DNA of 42,698 bases, from NCBI GenBank assembly GCA_023228025.1, contig JALOCD010000028.1, positions 1-42,698 on the forward strand, written 5' to 3'. Under the pieces are notes generated by a model. The model made no database searches. It was given only the letters and a program-made list of their open reading frames with translations, and was not told the DNA's origin. Source of the DNA: Prolixibacteraceae bacterium (GTDB taxonomy: Bacteria > Bacteroidota > Bacteroidia > Bacteroidales > Prolixibacteraceae). Numbering within the stretch: the first letter of the stretch is position 1; each line of letters starts with the position of its first letter. Positions 33,866 to 42,607 of this stretch are shown piece by piece. A program made the position numbers and the translations under genes.

Positions 33866-35050
33866 CTACAACTCGCCTTTAAACGCCCGGTCGAGCAAAC
33901 TCGATTTCAGGGCTTTCAGATAAGTGAGTTTGGATTGCTGCTCACCTATTAATTTATTTAAAGCATCAATTAAGGACTTTATTTTGGTGACAACCACCAT
34001 CTGAACGGATAACGGAGGAATAGCAATTTCATACATTTCAAGTGCTTTCTTATTCACACCTGATTGTCCGGCTGAACGTTGAGAAATTGATATAATATAG
34101 CCCTGAATCTTACTGTTTTGAAGAAAATAATAGAGATAGTCTTTGGTTAGCCTCTCTTCATTTGGAACTGCTTTCATAAGAGCAACGTTGTATGCTCCAT
34201 TTAATCCCCTAAGAATTTGAAAAACAGGTGGTCCATATCTACCTATCATCACATCGTTTTCATTGCAAAATTTGGTAGTTGATTTTTTATCAATGTAGAC
34301 AACGTAATTATTTGATTTATAATCTCTGATCTGGATAAGGCGGACATAGCCTTCTTTAGATACATTCGAGAATTTGCTTTTAGGAGGTTGTGAGCCTCCA
34401 ATAAAATCAACGTATTTTAAAAGGGGACTGCACTGATATTCATTGGCAAGATGATCAAAAATACCAGCAATTGATGAATCTATCAATGCATTGGTATGTT
34501 TGATATTTTCTTCGAGCAGGGCAATGCATTTGTCAATGCGGGCAAACAGGGCATCGAGCTTGGAAACAATACGGGTTTGCTCGGGGAGAGGAGGGAGAGG
34601 AATTTGAATCTTTTTAAGAATACTAGACTTTATTCCTTTTACGGTTGTTCCTGTTGCTTTTTTGTAAAGTTCTTTTTGAAATCTGTTTGAGAGTATGCTG
34701 TATAAAAGAAACCTTGATATATATGCATTGTTTTTCGCCTGCAAAGTAATAAGTCGTTGACCAATTGCAACTTTGTAATCTAAATCTAAGATAGCTACAT
34801 AACCTAGAGGTGCTTCAGTTGTAAAAAATACGTCTCCCTTTTGCGGAAAACCTCTTGTCATTCTAACATCGTATTCTTCCTGGGAAATGTATTCCCTTGG
34901 CTCAACATTCAAAAATCCGATACGCACATTCTTCGCAGTTATTAACGGAACTCCTGAATCAGTTTTATTTGGCGTATAACCTCTATAATCGATGAATTTT
35001 GCAATATCATCAAACTGATAAATATTCCAATTTTTTGGCCATTTATCCAT
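33866..35050 (-). CDS. hsdS: Type I restriction-modification specificity subunit
   Basis: A 394-aa HsdS with two target-recognition domains, each followed by a conserved helix. TRD1 covers about residues 5-150 and ends KKIQIPLPPLPEQTRIVSKLDALFARID. TRD2 covers about 205-350 and ends YEIAIPPLSVQMVVVTKIKSLIDALN. The C-terminus KSSLLDRAFKGEL is typical of the family. The two TRDs together define a bipartite DNA target, which cannot be read from sequence. The start overlaps the hsdM stop by 8 bases (ATGGATAA), a normal arrangement for type I systems. Confidence 0.96.
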   Translation of the reverse strand: MDKWPKNWNIYQFDDIAKFIDYRGYTPNKTDSGVPLITAKNVRIGFLNVEPREYISQEEYDVRMTRGFPQKGDVFFTTEAPLGYVAILDLDYKVAIGQRLITLQAKNNAYISRFLLYSILSNRFQKELYKKATGTTVKGIKSSILKKIQIPLPPLPEQTRIVSKLDALFARIDKCIALLEENIKHTNALIDSSIAGIFDHLANEYQCSPLLKYVDFIGGSQPPKSKFSNVSKEGYVRLIQIRDYKSNNYVVYIDKKSTTKFCNENDVMIGRYGPPVFQILRGLNGAYNVALMKAVPNEERLTKDYLYYFLQNSKIQGYIISISQRSAGQSGVNKKALEMYEIAIPPLSVQMVVVTKIKSLIDALNKLIGEQQSKLTYLKALKSSLLDRAFKGEL

Positions 35051-36545
35051 TGTACCCTTCCTCCAAAATTTGTTCCACTTCGGCCATCAACTGTCCGATT
35101 ACAAAATCGTTCTTTTTGATGTGCGCCATGATTTCGCTCGGTGGCAAATGGTCGATGTCGGTCTGGGTATTGGGGTTTTTGGCAGATAGGTCGGTATCCA
35201 CAATATCGGCAGCTTTAACCAACCAGGAATTGGACGACAAGGCACGTTTTGAAGACAATTCCACAAACTCCTGCAAATGCTCGTACTGGATGGGTTTGTT
35301 TTTGGTCAGCTTTTGTTCAGGATTGTATTCGTAATACCAGATTTCAGTGGTTGCACCTGTCCGGTCGAAGAACAATACGTTGGTTTTCACCCCACTGTAA
35401 GGCAAAAAAACACCTGCCGGAAGGCTCAAAATGGCATGCACATTAAAATTGGCCAGCAACTCTTCTTTCACATTCTTAAAAGCGCTGCCTGTTTGGAACA
35501 GAATGCCTTCAGGTACTACAATGGCAGCTTTGCCACCCTTCTTCAGACTCTTCATAAAATGCTGCAAAAAAAGCAATTCGGTGGCGTTGCTGGGTATAGG
35601 GAAATTCTGCTGGATTTGAGGTTTCTCCTTTCCTCCGAACGGTGGATTGGCTACAATCAGGTCGTAACGGTCTTTCTCCTGAATGTCACGAATGTTGGTA
35701 GTCAGCGTATTTTGCTTGTAGATATTTGGGCTTTCAATGCCGTGCAAGATCATGTTCATTACGCCCATCGTATAAGCCAGTGGCGTTTTCTCGTTGCCAA
35801 AAAATGTGTTCTCGTGAAGAAACTGCCACTGTTCGGTCGAAAGTTTGTTCCGGTATTTGTGGATGATGTAATCGAATGCTTCGATCAGGAAACCACAACT
35901 TCCTGCCGCACCATCGTAAACCGTTTGTCCGGGCTTGGGTTGCAGGGTTTCAATCACCGCCTTAATGACAGCCCTCGGAGTATAAAACTCTCCCGAGTTA
36001 CCGCCGTCGTTACCCATTCCCTGCAACAGGTTTTCGTACACGTGCGATAGTTCAAACAATTCGGCCTGCGACTGGAAATTCAGTGTGTCGATAATGTCGA
36101 GCACTTCGCGCAGGGTGTGACCGCTGGCAATGCGGTTATCGAGAAATTCGAAGATATTCCCGATTTTGTATTTTACCGATTTCAGGTCGCTCAAACTGCT
36201 TTTAAAACCTTTCAGGTAAGGGAACAAATGTCCATTTACAAACTGAGTGAGGTCGCTGCCTGTCTTTGCCAATTTGTGATCGATTTGGGGCAGAGACGCG
36301 ATGCCTCGCGTCTGTACAATCTTCGGGCAAGCCCATTCGTCCCAACGAAACTCATTAATAATGATTCGATCGTATTTGGTATTGTTGAGCATAGCCTCTC
36401 CTTCTTTTTCCTCTTCAAAGTCATTTAAGAATTTGAGAAACAGAATCCAAGAAATCTGTTCTGTGTAGTGCATGGCTCCGCTGATTCCATCATCACGGCG
36501 AAGAATATCTGTAATCCGGTCTATTTTTTGTTGAAGTTCCATCAA
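35043..36545 (-). CDS. hsdM: Type I restriction-modification DNA methyltransferase subunit
   Basis: A 500-aa N6-adenine methyltransferase. The N-terminal helical HsdM domain (ISWILFLKFLNDFE) is followed by GEFYTPRAVIKAVIE, the AdoMet motif VYDGAAGSCGFLIEAF and the catalytic NPPF in LIVANPPFGGKEKP. The C-terminal region (YNPEQKLTKNKPIQYEHLQEF) completes the family. An insertion at residues 78-87 (QTRGIASLPQ) between CPK and IDHKLAKTG coincides with a palindromic repeat in the DNA, so this copy carries a short foreign loop without a frameshift. The start ATG could equally be one codon later. Confidence 0.96.
   Translation of the reverse strand: MMELQQKIDRITDILRRDDGISGAMHYTEQISWILFLKFLNDFEEEKEGEAMLNNTKYDRIIINEFRWDEWACPKIVQTRGIASLPQIDHKLAKTGSDLTQFVNGHLFPYLKGFKSSLSDLKSVKYKIGNIFEFLDNRIASGHTLREVLDIIDTLNFQSQAELFELSHVYENLLQGMGNDGGNSGEFYTPRAVIKAVIETLQPKPGQTVYDGAAGSCGFLIEAFDYIIHKYRNKLSTEQWQFLHENTFFGNEKTPLAYTMGVMNMILHGIESPNIYKQNTLTTNIRDIQEKDRYDLIVANPPFGGKEKPQIQQNFPIPSNATELLFLQHFMKSLKKGGKAAIVVPEGILFQTGSAFKNVKEELLANFNVHAILSLPAGVFLPYSGVKTNVLFFDRTGATTEIWYYEYNPEQKLTKNKPIQYEHLQEFVELSSKRALSSNSWLVKAADIVDTDLSAKNPNTQTDIDHLPPSEIMAHIKKNDFVIGQLMAEVEQILEEGYNG
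36294..36313. repeat. Interspersed palindrome inserted in frame in hsdM
   Basis: AGACGCGA-TGCC-TCGCGTCT has perfect 8-base arms around a 4-base loop. It encodes residues 78-84 (QTRGIAS) of HsdM. In related HsdM proteins the segment between WACPK and the DHKLAxTG-like stretch has no such residues. Palindromes of the AGACGCGA...TCGCGTCT type are, from memory, widely scattered in Bacteroidota and cyanobacterial genomes. Confidence 0.6.
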
Positions 36546-36642
36546 GAATTAATGATTGGTTTTTATGAACAATTTGCCTATATCGTTATCAGAACCGATA
36601 GTTATAAATTAATTACCAAAACGCCAGTTAAAGAGAGGGCAA

Positions 36643-37224
36643 TCAATTGGTAAAAATTCGTTTGCATTCGACGTAAAAATTAGATAAAGAGGTTAGGTTT
36701 TCTGATTGAGTATTTTGAAGAAAATGACCAATTGCTAAATGTTCATTTTCTTTTGCCAAACTATCAGGTAGCTTTAATTTTTCAGCTTTGGAAACTTTTG
36801 CTTGCGCTTTATTTCCAGTTCCAAAAACGCGAATTCCTATTGTCTTTAGGTTTTTTGCATTTTCACCGGTCGTTTTTTCATAAATCATTTTCACCAAAGG
36901 ATGTGTTGAAAGTATCTGATTTGTTGCCTTAGTGACATTGTGGTTGGTTTTTGATTTTTTCAATTCGAGAATAAAGCAGATTACTTCATTCCCAATTGCC
37001 TTAAATACAATATAGTCAGCAATATTTCGCTCAACTTCATCTGAGAAACATGCCCAGTGAATATCTCTTTCATCGTCTTTCGGTCGTATTATTACAAGGT
37101 CAGTATCATATCTTGATAGCGGCACACGCATATTCTCACCAGATTCTGTAAGCATCATTGGACGGTGAGAATAATTATCGTGAATACCTTGATTTATCTT
37201 GGTTATTAATTCTGTTGGAGACAT
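36643..37224 (-). CDS. Small PD-(D/E)xK-like protein paired with an ATPase, function unknown
   Basis: A 193-aa soluble protein. Residues 69-90 (ADYIVFKAIGNEVICFILELKK) show a D-x16-ExK arrangement in beta-strand context, with D70, E87 and K89, resembling the active site of PD-(D/E)xK nucleases. An acidic residue cluster (E63, E65) precedes it. The C-terminal half is rich in Lys and Ser with no known motif. Two bases separate its start from the ATPase stop, so the two are likely translationally coupled. 97 bases separate it from hsdM. The nuclease role is inferred from a short motif and position only. Confidence 0.55.
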   Translation of the reverse strand: MSPTELITKINQGIHDNYSHRPMMLTESGENMRVPLSRYDTDLVIIRPKDDERDIHWACFSDEVERNIADYIVFKAIGNEVICFILELKKSKTNHNVTKATNQILSTHPLVKMIYEKTTGENAKNLKTIGIRVFGTGNKAQAKVSKAEKLKLPDSLAKENEHLAIGHFLQNTQSENLTSLSNFYVECKRIFTN

Positions 37225-37226
37225 AT

Positions 37227-38654
37227 TTAATCAAGGTTTGCATAGATTTCGTACAACTCGTTGGTCCGAGTATTTAAATTGTTCAGGCAATTATCAATTG
37301 AAGCAATATCTACACCATGATCACCGATTTTGAGGTTTTCGATTTTTACCTGTGTTTGATATTTTTCACCATTTAAATAAAATGCCTGCATTTTCGATTT
37401 GTCTAAATAATCGGCAGGTTTATATCCCCATTTTGCTGTTTCTTCCTGCTTCTCTTTTTCATTTAAAACCCCAACCAAGCATAAATTGTTCAGCTCGGAA
37501 ATGATGTAATCGCTGTGGGTACTCATCCAAACTTTAACTCCGGAATTGGAAATTTGGGCGAGTATACGGGCAAAAAGAATTTGAAGATTGGGATGTAGAT
37601 TCATTTCTGGTTCATCAATCATCACCATATCGCCTTTTGTGGCAATGTGTTTTAAAAAAAAGATGATGCTTGAAATGGTTTTTATAAACGAAGCGCTTAA
37701 ATGCACAGGAACCCGTTTGCGACGATTCATGTTTGGAGCAAACTCAACTTCACCCTCGCTGTTTACAATGATTTCACCATGAAGTATTTCTTTCTCAATC
37801 TCGGCAGCCAAATTGATAAAATCCTGATCGGCATCGTTTTTAGTTAGTTGTGTTAAATCTTGAGCTTGCCGAAGGGCATCTTCAATAGCTTCTGGGTAAC
37901 GGCCAGCATTTTTACGAAGATAATTAGGCACTTCATGCTCCTTATCTTTCTCGAGTAGCAATGATTGCATTTTATCAATCATTTCAGATCGTTTCAACGA
38001 TAATTCTTTACTAAATGTATACAAAGAATTTCTTTCTACGGGAATATAAAATACTCTTCTTATGTAATTGTTGATCAGAACACGTTCACAAATAAAAATT
38101 GAAAAAAAAGTATTAAGAAACATCTTCATAGGATATTCTGCAGTAATTTTCTCATTACTAACACTAATTTTAATAAGGGAAGTATTTTCGTCTTTCAGAA
38201 TTGTCATTGAACCAAAACCACCAAAATTAATAGTTCGCTCAGCGCTATTTTTCAAAAACTGATCATATTTAGCTTCAAGATTTAAAAATTCAATAGATAA
38301 ATCTTTAAACAGCATGTTTGCGCTATGTCTATCAATTCCCATATAAACATGGATACTTTCTTTATATGAAATAACAAGCGAATCAAGTAAACTGCGCACA
38401 TTCTCAAATGAAAGATCAAATGATATTGGATTATCTTTTGATAGTTTTGTTGATTCTATATCACCAAAAATATCACTAAGATTTTTGCGGGAAAATGGTT
38501 CGTTAATTCGTTTAATCAATCCGTAAATTATATATCCCAGGTATGTTTTCCCTAATCCATTTCCTCCAGTCACAAGGGTAAAGTCCTTGCTCAGATCAAT
38601 TTGATAATTTTGTTTCCCTTTTACTGGGCCAAAATTGTTAATTGTTAGTTTCAT
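37227..38654 (-). CDS. SMC/RecF-like AAA ATPase (AAA_15/AAA_21 type) embedded in the hsd operon
   Basis: About 475 residues from the ATG at 38654. The N-terminus MKLTINNFGPVKGKQNYQ is typical of RecF/OLD-type ATPases. Walker A is VTGGNGLGKT (about residues 28-37), a long helical middle (about 120-300) follows, and late in the protein come the ABC-like Walker B VMIDEPEMNLHPNLQ and the H-loop STHSDYIISELN. This class supplies the sensor/ATPase half of many anti-phage systems (OLD, Gabija, Septu, PARIS, retron effectors). No TOPRIM or HNH domain is visible in it. The adjacent PD-(D/E)xK-like gene would be the effector. An upstream ATG at 38684 adds 10 residues. Confidence 0.82.
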   Translation of the reverse strand: MKLTINNFGPVKGKQNYQIDLSKDFTLVTGGNGLGKTYLGYIIYGLIKRINEPFSRKNLSDIFGDIESTKLSKDNPISFDLSFENVRSLLDSLVISYKESIHVYMGIDRHSANMLFKDLSIEFLNLEAKYDQFLKNSAERTINFGGFGSMTILKDENTSLIKISVSNEKITAEYPMKMFLNTFFSIFICERVLINNYIRRVFYIPVERNSLYTFSKELSLKRSEMIDKMQSLLLEKDKEHEVPNYLRKNAGRYPEAIEDALRQAQDLTQLTKNDADQDFINLAAEIEKEILHGEIIVNSEGEVEFAPNMNRRKRVPVHLSASFIKTISSIIFFLKHIATKGDMVMIDEPEMNLHPNLQILFARILAQISNSGVKVWMSTHSDYIISELNNLCLVGVLNEKEKQEETAKWGYKPADYLDKSKMQAFYLNGEKYQTQVKIENLKIGDHGVDIASIDNCLNNLNTRTNELYEIYANLD

Positions 38655-38696
38655 ATTGTTTTTATTACACCTGTAAAAATACAATTTTAAAATACA

Positions 38697-41024
38697 TCAA
38701 CTTGCATACAGGTTTTCCTGCAATTTATAAAAGGCATCAATCAGGTTTTGGGCGCTTCCAAATACTTTGGCAGCTTCTTTGGTGGTCCCCAGATTATTGA
38801 GTTCGATCAACGATGAAAGCCGTTCGCGTTTCAGCTCTTTAACTCCATCAGTTTCGTAGCGTTCGAGAATAAAACGCAGGAAATCTCTGGCTTTCAAGTT
38901 GGAAAATACCTCAAAGAAGGCATTGTCCTCTTTGACATGCGAGGCCCGTTGAGTGCGGGTAATCAAACTGCATTCGTACGAAATGTGCAAAAGAACATCG
39001 AAAATATCGCTGCGTTCTGCTTCGAAAATCTTTTTCAGTATGTCGAGTTGTTCTTCGTCAATTCCCGATTCTGCCAGTTTAACCAGTAGTTCTTCGCGGG
39101 TTTCAGGCTTCGACCACAATTGGCGTAACTCTTCTTCGCTGTGGTATAAGTCGGGGATAAATCCAATCAGTTTTTCAAGAAATTGCAGCGTGGTAAGCGG
39201 TTTCCCTGTTTCGTTGTCGATGTATCGGGTTTCGATGTCCAAAACTTTCAGTTTCCGCCCATTCGAAAGCTCAATGACAATTTTAACAGGCCGTGGTGGT
39301 AAGGGTGGACGTGGTGGATCTTCACCTCCTCCTGTATTTTCTCCGCCACCACCTCCGGTGTTTCCTCCGGTTTGTGTGCCCCCTTCTTCGGTTTCACCAT
39401 CAGGCAAACCATCCCAATCTTCATCATAAAAGTGGTCGGTAGCTTCTTCCGAAAAGTCGATAATGGTAAAAAAATCTTTTCCTTCGAACAAGCGGGTGCC
39501 TCGCCCCACAATCTGTTTAAATTCTACCATCGATTCGATTTCGCGAACGATGATAATGTTCCGGACGTTGTGAACATCGACACCCGTAGTAAGCATTTGT
39601 GACGAAGTGAGTATAACCGGAATATCACGGTCGTTATTCCGGAACAGTTCCAGTAAATCACGGCCAGGTTTACCTTCGTCGCTGGTAATCCGAACACAAT
39701 AATTCGGATCGGATACTTTCTTTAATTTGTTTATGGCATCGCGCATGTCCAGCGCATGGGGTTGATCGACACAAAACACAATGGATTTGTCCATCGGATT
39801 AATATTGTCCAGAATGGCCTGTGCAACCAGTTCTATTTGCTTGGGGATCACGATAATCCGGTTAAAATCCCTTTTGCGGTAAACCCGCCTGTCTTCCACC
39901 GCGCCTTCCAGTACCTTATCAGCCGTAGTATAAATGTAACTGTCAATATTGGTCCGTACTTTTTTTACCTTATATGGACTCAGGTAACCATCGTTGATAC
40001 CGTCTTTCAGTGAATATTCGTAAACCGTTTTCCTGAAGTAATTGTAAGTGTCCACATTGTCATCACGTTTAGGCGTTGCAGTTAGTCCGAGATGAACAGC
40101 AGAACCAAAATAATCGAGAATTTCACGCCACGAGCCCACTTCGTTGGCGCTTCCGCGGTGGCACTCATCAATAATAACCAGGTCGAAAAAGTCTTTGGGA
40201 TATTGTTTGTAATATCCACCGATGTTCTCCTTTTCGCTGATGGCCTGATAAATGGCAAAGAAAATGAAGGCATTGGTAGGAACGACTCCATTTCGGGCGC
40301 GGACTTCAGAACCATCAATCTTAATCAAATCCTTTTCATATGGATCGTTAAAGGTGTTGATGGCCTGATCGGCAAGGATGTTCCGGTCAGCCAGAAACAA
40401 TATCTTGGGGCGACGGTCGGCTTTGTCTAAATTCCATTTAACCGTCAGCAATTTGTGTACAATCTGAAAAGCGATAAAAGTTTTTCCGGTTCCGGTGGCC
40501 AATGTCAATAATATGCGTGGTTTTTCATCAGCTATGGCTTCTATGGCTTTGTTCACGGCTATCTCCTGATAGTATCGGGGTTGTTTGTCTCCCACTAAGT
40601 AAAAAGGAACACCAAGCAGTTGCTTCTTCAGTGAAGTAAGATTATCAATCGAATCCTGAAAAAGGGTTTCAGGTATTGGGAAATTATCAATATAATCTCC
40701 TGTTCCTGTTCTCATATCGAACTGGTAAATCTTCTCTCCGTTCGTGGCAAAAATAAATTTCACTGATAGTTTTTCGGCATACCGGATGGCCTGTTGCAAC
40801 CCATCGGTGGGATGTTTGCCTAATTTTTTGGCTTCAATGATAGCGAGATTGCTGTTTTTATATCGGAGCAGGTAATCTGCGAAGAGTCTTTTGCCCCGTT
40901 TGCCTCCCAGAAGTTTCCTTCCGTCGGTAAAATAGTGTTCGCGAACTACATAATCTTCCCATCCACTTTCCTTTAGTTTGGGATCAATAAGTTTAGCTCT
41001 GGTGTCGGATTCTGTTAGGTTCAT
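38697..41024 (-). CDS. hsdR: Type I restriction-modification endonuclease/translocase subunit (EcoEI class)
   Basis: A 775-aa protein. The N-terminal PD-(D/E)xK nuclease has D50, E64 and K66 (RLFADYLLRYKNSNLAIIEAKK) and a Q77-containing helix (DGLQQAIRYAE). The SF2 translocase has Walker A ATGTGKT (176-182), motif II LVIIDECHRGS, motif III LTATPKRDD, and motif VI QIVGRGTRLFEGK. A Gly/Pro-rich linker (about residues 555-592) leads to the C-terminal domain found in EcoEI-type HsdR, ending NLIDAFYKLQENL. It cuts DNA lacking the HsdM mark. It is the first gene of the operon. A minus-strand TAATTTTG at 41057-41064 may be its -7 box. Confidence 0.95.
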   Translation of the reverse strand: MNLTESDTRAKLIDPKLKESGWEDYVVREHYFTDGRKLLGGKRGKRLFADYLLRYKNSNLAIIEAKKLGKHPTDGLQQAIRYAEKLSVKFIFATNGEKIYQFDMRTGTGDYIDNFPIPETLFQDSIDNLTSLKKQLLGVPFYLVGDKQPRYYQEIAVNKAIEAIADEKPRILLTLATGTGKTFIAFQIVHKLLTVKWNLDKADRRPKILFLADRNILADQAINTFNDPYEKDLIKIDGSEVRARNGVVPTNAFIFFAIYQAISEKENIGGYYKQYPKDFFDLVIIDECHRGSANEVGSWREILDYFGSAVHLGLTATPKRDDNVDTYNYFRKTVYEYSLKDGINDGYLSPYKVKKVRTNIDSYIYTTADKVLEGAVEDRRVYRKRDFNRIIVIPKQIELVAQAILDNINPMDKSIVFCVDQPHALDMRDAINKLKKVSDPNYCVRITSDEGKPGRDLLELFRNNDRDIPVILTSSQMLTTGVDVHNVRNIIIVREIESMVEFKQIVGRGTRLFEGKDFFTIIDFSEEATDHFYDEDWDGLPDGETEEGGTQTGGNTGGGGGENTGGGEDPPRPPLPPRPVKIVIELSNGRKLKVLDIETRYIDNETGKPLTTLQFLEKLIGFIPDLYHSEEELRQLWSKPETREELLVKLAESGIDEEQLDILKKIFEAERSDIFDVLLHISYECSLITRTQRASHVKEDNAFFEVFSNLKARDFLRFILERYETDGVKELKRERLSSLIELNNLGTTKEAAKVFGSAQNLIDAFYKLQENLYAS

Positions 41025-41568
41025 TACAAATCAATAAGTGACTATGGGTAAAAATACAAAATTAAACGAACAGCAAGTATATGCTTCGCTGAAAGTTATC
41101 AATTCAAAAACTTACCGGCGCCAGTTTGAATATTTCGGACTATACTGTAAACTAGAATCCGGAGCAAAGTGTAACCATCTAAAAAAAACAAAACTCCGTT
41201 TTCGCAGGGCTTTGCCATTCAATTTCAAACCTATTCACCTAATACCCATCGGACATCAATTTTTTGACAATTGCATGTTCAATATGCTCAGTTCGCCATC
41301 TTGTTGCACCCATGAAAGTCAAAATTTTCAGTTCAGATTATGCGGTGACAAAAGAGTTGGTAGAGGTATTCACGAAAGGGGAATGAATACTTTTCTGTCG
41401 AAGGTTAAACCTTTTTTTTTCAGTTGGTGCGGATTGCAAATTCCGCTCCAGCAAGCTAATCCCCAAAACAGACTTGATTTAGAGATTATAATCCCCAAAA
41501 CAGACTTATTTTAGGGATTACGATCTAAAATGCAGTTTTGTATGATAAGCATAATTGTGGGTCACAAT
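41025..41568. other. Gene-free region upstream of hsdR with degenerate repeats
   Basis: No gene is supported in these 544 bases. A plus-strand frame of 158 codons (41038-41514) has no recognisable features and runs through repeats. A possible -7 box for hsdR lies at 41057-41064 on the minus strand. An imperfect palindrome GCGGATTGCAAATTCCGC (41429-41446) and a direct repeat (41457-41507) occupy the distal part. A short plus-strand AAGG...CCTT followed by nine T (41401-41420) looks like a weak terminator. Confidence 0.6.
41457..41507. repeat. 19-bp direct repeat, period 32 bp
   Basis: TAATCCCCAAAACAGACTT occurs exactly at 41457-41475 and 41489-41507. A partial third copy in related form (TTTAGGGATTA) follows at about 41510-41520. 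The repeats sit just outside the defence operon and next to the GCGGA...TCCGC palindrome. They may be the remnant of an interspersed intergenic element. Confidence 0.65.
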
Positions 41569-42513
41569 CTATTTCAAGGCCAGATAGAAGCAAGCGCAAT
41601 CACCGTCCCCAATGCTGTTTAGCCTGGCAGCTTCTTTGGAAAAATCGGCCATCTGTTTTTTTGTAAACATCGAAAAATCATCTGAATAGGGGATATCCCG
41701 CAGGTATTTTTCGCTGGAAGCGAACTGTACGAAAGAGGAGTCGTATTCAATTTTGTCGATCTTCAGTCCAGTTTTTTGGGCCAAGAGGTGAATGCTGTTT
41801 GTTGTATGCAGGTATAGATGTCGCGGGGCATCCAGTGCAAACCAATGGGTGCGGTACTTGCGCCATGCATGGGAATTGGCAACAGGTATCCTGATAAGTA
41901 GTTTGCCGTTTGGTTTGAGCAGTTCCCTGATTTTGCCAAAAACCTTTTCTGGATGATCCATGTGTTCAAAGGCATGGTGGAGCATGATAAAATCGAACTG
42001 CCCCGTCATTTCAAAGAGGTCCCTTTTCAGGATTTTCAAATTGGTTATGTTTTGGAGATCTTTCTCCAGAAAAGGATCGATCCCCGTCAGGTTTTTGAAA
42101 CCGCTGCGCTGCATGGACAGGATAATTCTTCCTGAACCGCAGCCAACATCGAGGATGGAGGAGTTGAAATTCAGCAAATCCGGCTTCATCCAGTGAAAAG
42201 GGTGGGGCAAAAAGAGGGAGAGCAGGGCCCCGACCGGATCAAATTTATGCAGATAGTGACGGAGAAGGCTTCTTTTCAGGAAGTAGACAACCGGGTTGAG
42301 TGACAGGCCAAACTTGGGCTTTTGAAAGGAATAATATTCTGTAGGATAAAATCTGGAGAGATCTTTGGGTGTTTCGATGATCTGAAGGCAACCACAATTG
42401 GCACATTCGAGGTATTGAAACTCATCTTTAAGGTTCAAAAGCCTCTCTTTGGCCAGGTGGATATGGTTGTTGTGAACATTTCCACATATTTTACATGCTA
42501 TGCTGGTGATCAT
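41569..42513 (-). CDS. Class I SAM-dependent methyltransferase with N-terminal zinc ribbon
   Basis: This 314-aa protein starts with a four-cysteine zinc ribbon (C7-K-I-C10 and C37-A-N-C40). A Rossmann methyltransferase domain follows: motif I ILDVGCGSGRIILSM, acidic motif II region LTGIDPF, motif IV FDFIMLHHAFEHMDHPEKVFG and LKPNGKLLIRIP. This architecture is common in methyltransferases of polysaccharide or natural-product sugar clusters. The substrate is unknown. It lies upstream of the hsd operon on the same strand and may be part of the glycan locus that includes the glycosyltransferase at 31-32 kb. The gene ends 9 kb away from that locus. Confidence 0.88.
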   Translation of the reverse strand: MITSIACKICGNVHNNHIHLAKERLLNLKDEFQYLECANCGCLQIIETPKDLSRFYPTEYYSFQKPKFGLSLNPVVYFLKRSLLRHYLHKFDPVGALLSLFLPHPFHWMKPDLLNFNSSILDVGCGSGRIILSMQRSGFKNLTGIDPFLEKDLQNITNLKILKRDLFEMTGQFDFIMLHHAFEHMDHPEKVFGKIRELLKPNGKLLIRIPVANSHAWRKYRTHWFALDAPRHLYLHTTNSIHLLAQKTGLKIDKIEYDSSFVQFASSEKYLRDIPYSDDFSMFTKKQMADFSKEAARLNSIGDGDCACFYLALK

Positions 42514-42607
42514 TGACGAGGATTTTTATGACTTGAATGCAAAGATATATTTTTAGGCGCTTTCTGCTGAGAATTTAAACACGAAGGTGTTATGTTTGAA
42601 AAATAAA

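Noticed and set aside
36008..36025. CACGTG core inside hsdM
   Set aside because: Flanking bases do not form the parS palindrome.
35277..36050. 257-codon plus-strand frame opposite hsdM
   Set aside because: hsdM has all methyltransferase motifs on the minus strand; the long antisense frame follows from its codon use.
37227..38654. ATPase considered as an OLD-family nuclease (GajA-like)
   Set aside because: No TOPRIM domain follows the ATPase; the protein ends about 110 residues after Walker B and the H-loop.
38953..39429. 158-codon plus-strand frame opposite hsdR
   Set aside because: It is the complement of the Gly/Pro-rich HsdR linker region; low-complexity Ser/Pro translation with no independent support.
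41240..41320. Short minus-strand frame with protein-like residues (MGATRWRTEHIEHAIVKK)
   Set aside because: It has a stop a few codons upstream and ends after about 24 residues from its ATG; at most a fragment of a decayed gene, too short to call.
41038..41514. 158-codon plus-strand open frame upstream of hsdR
   Set aside because: It has no recognisable motif, runs through direct repeats and a palindrome, and opposes the likely hsdR promoter; it looks non-coding.
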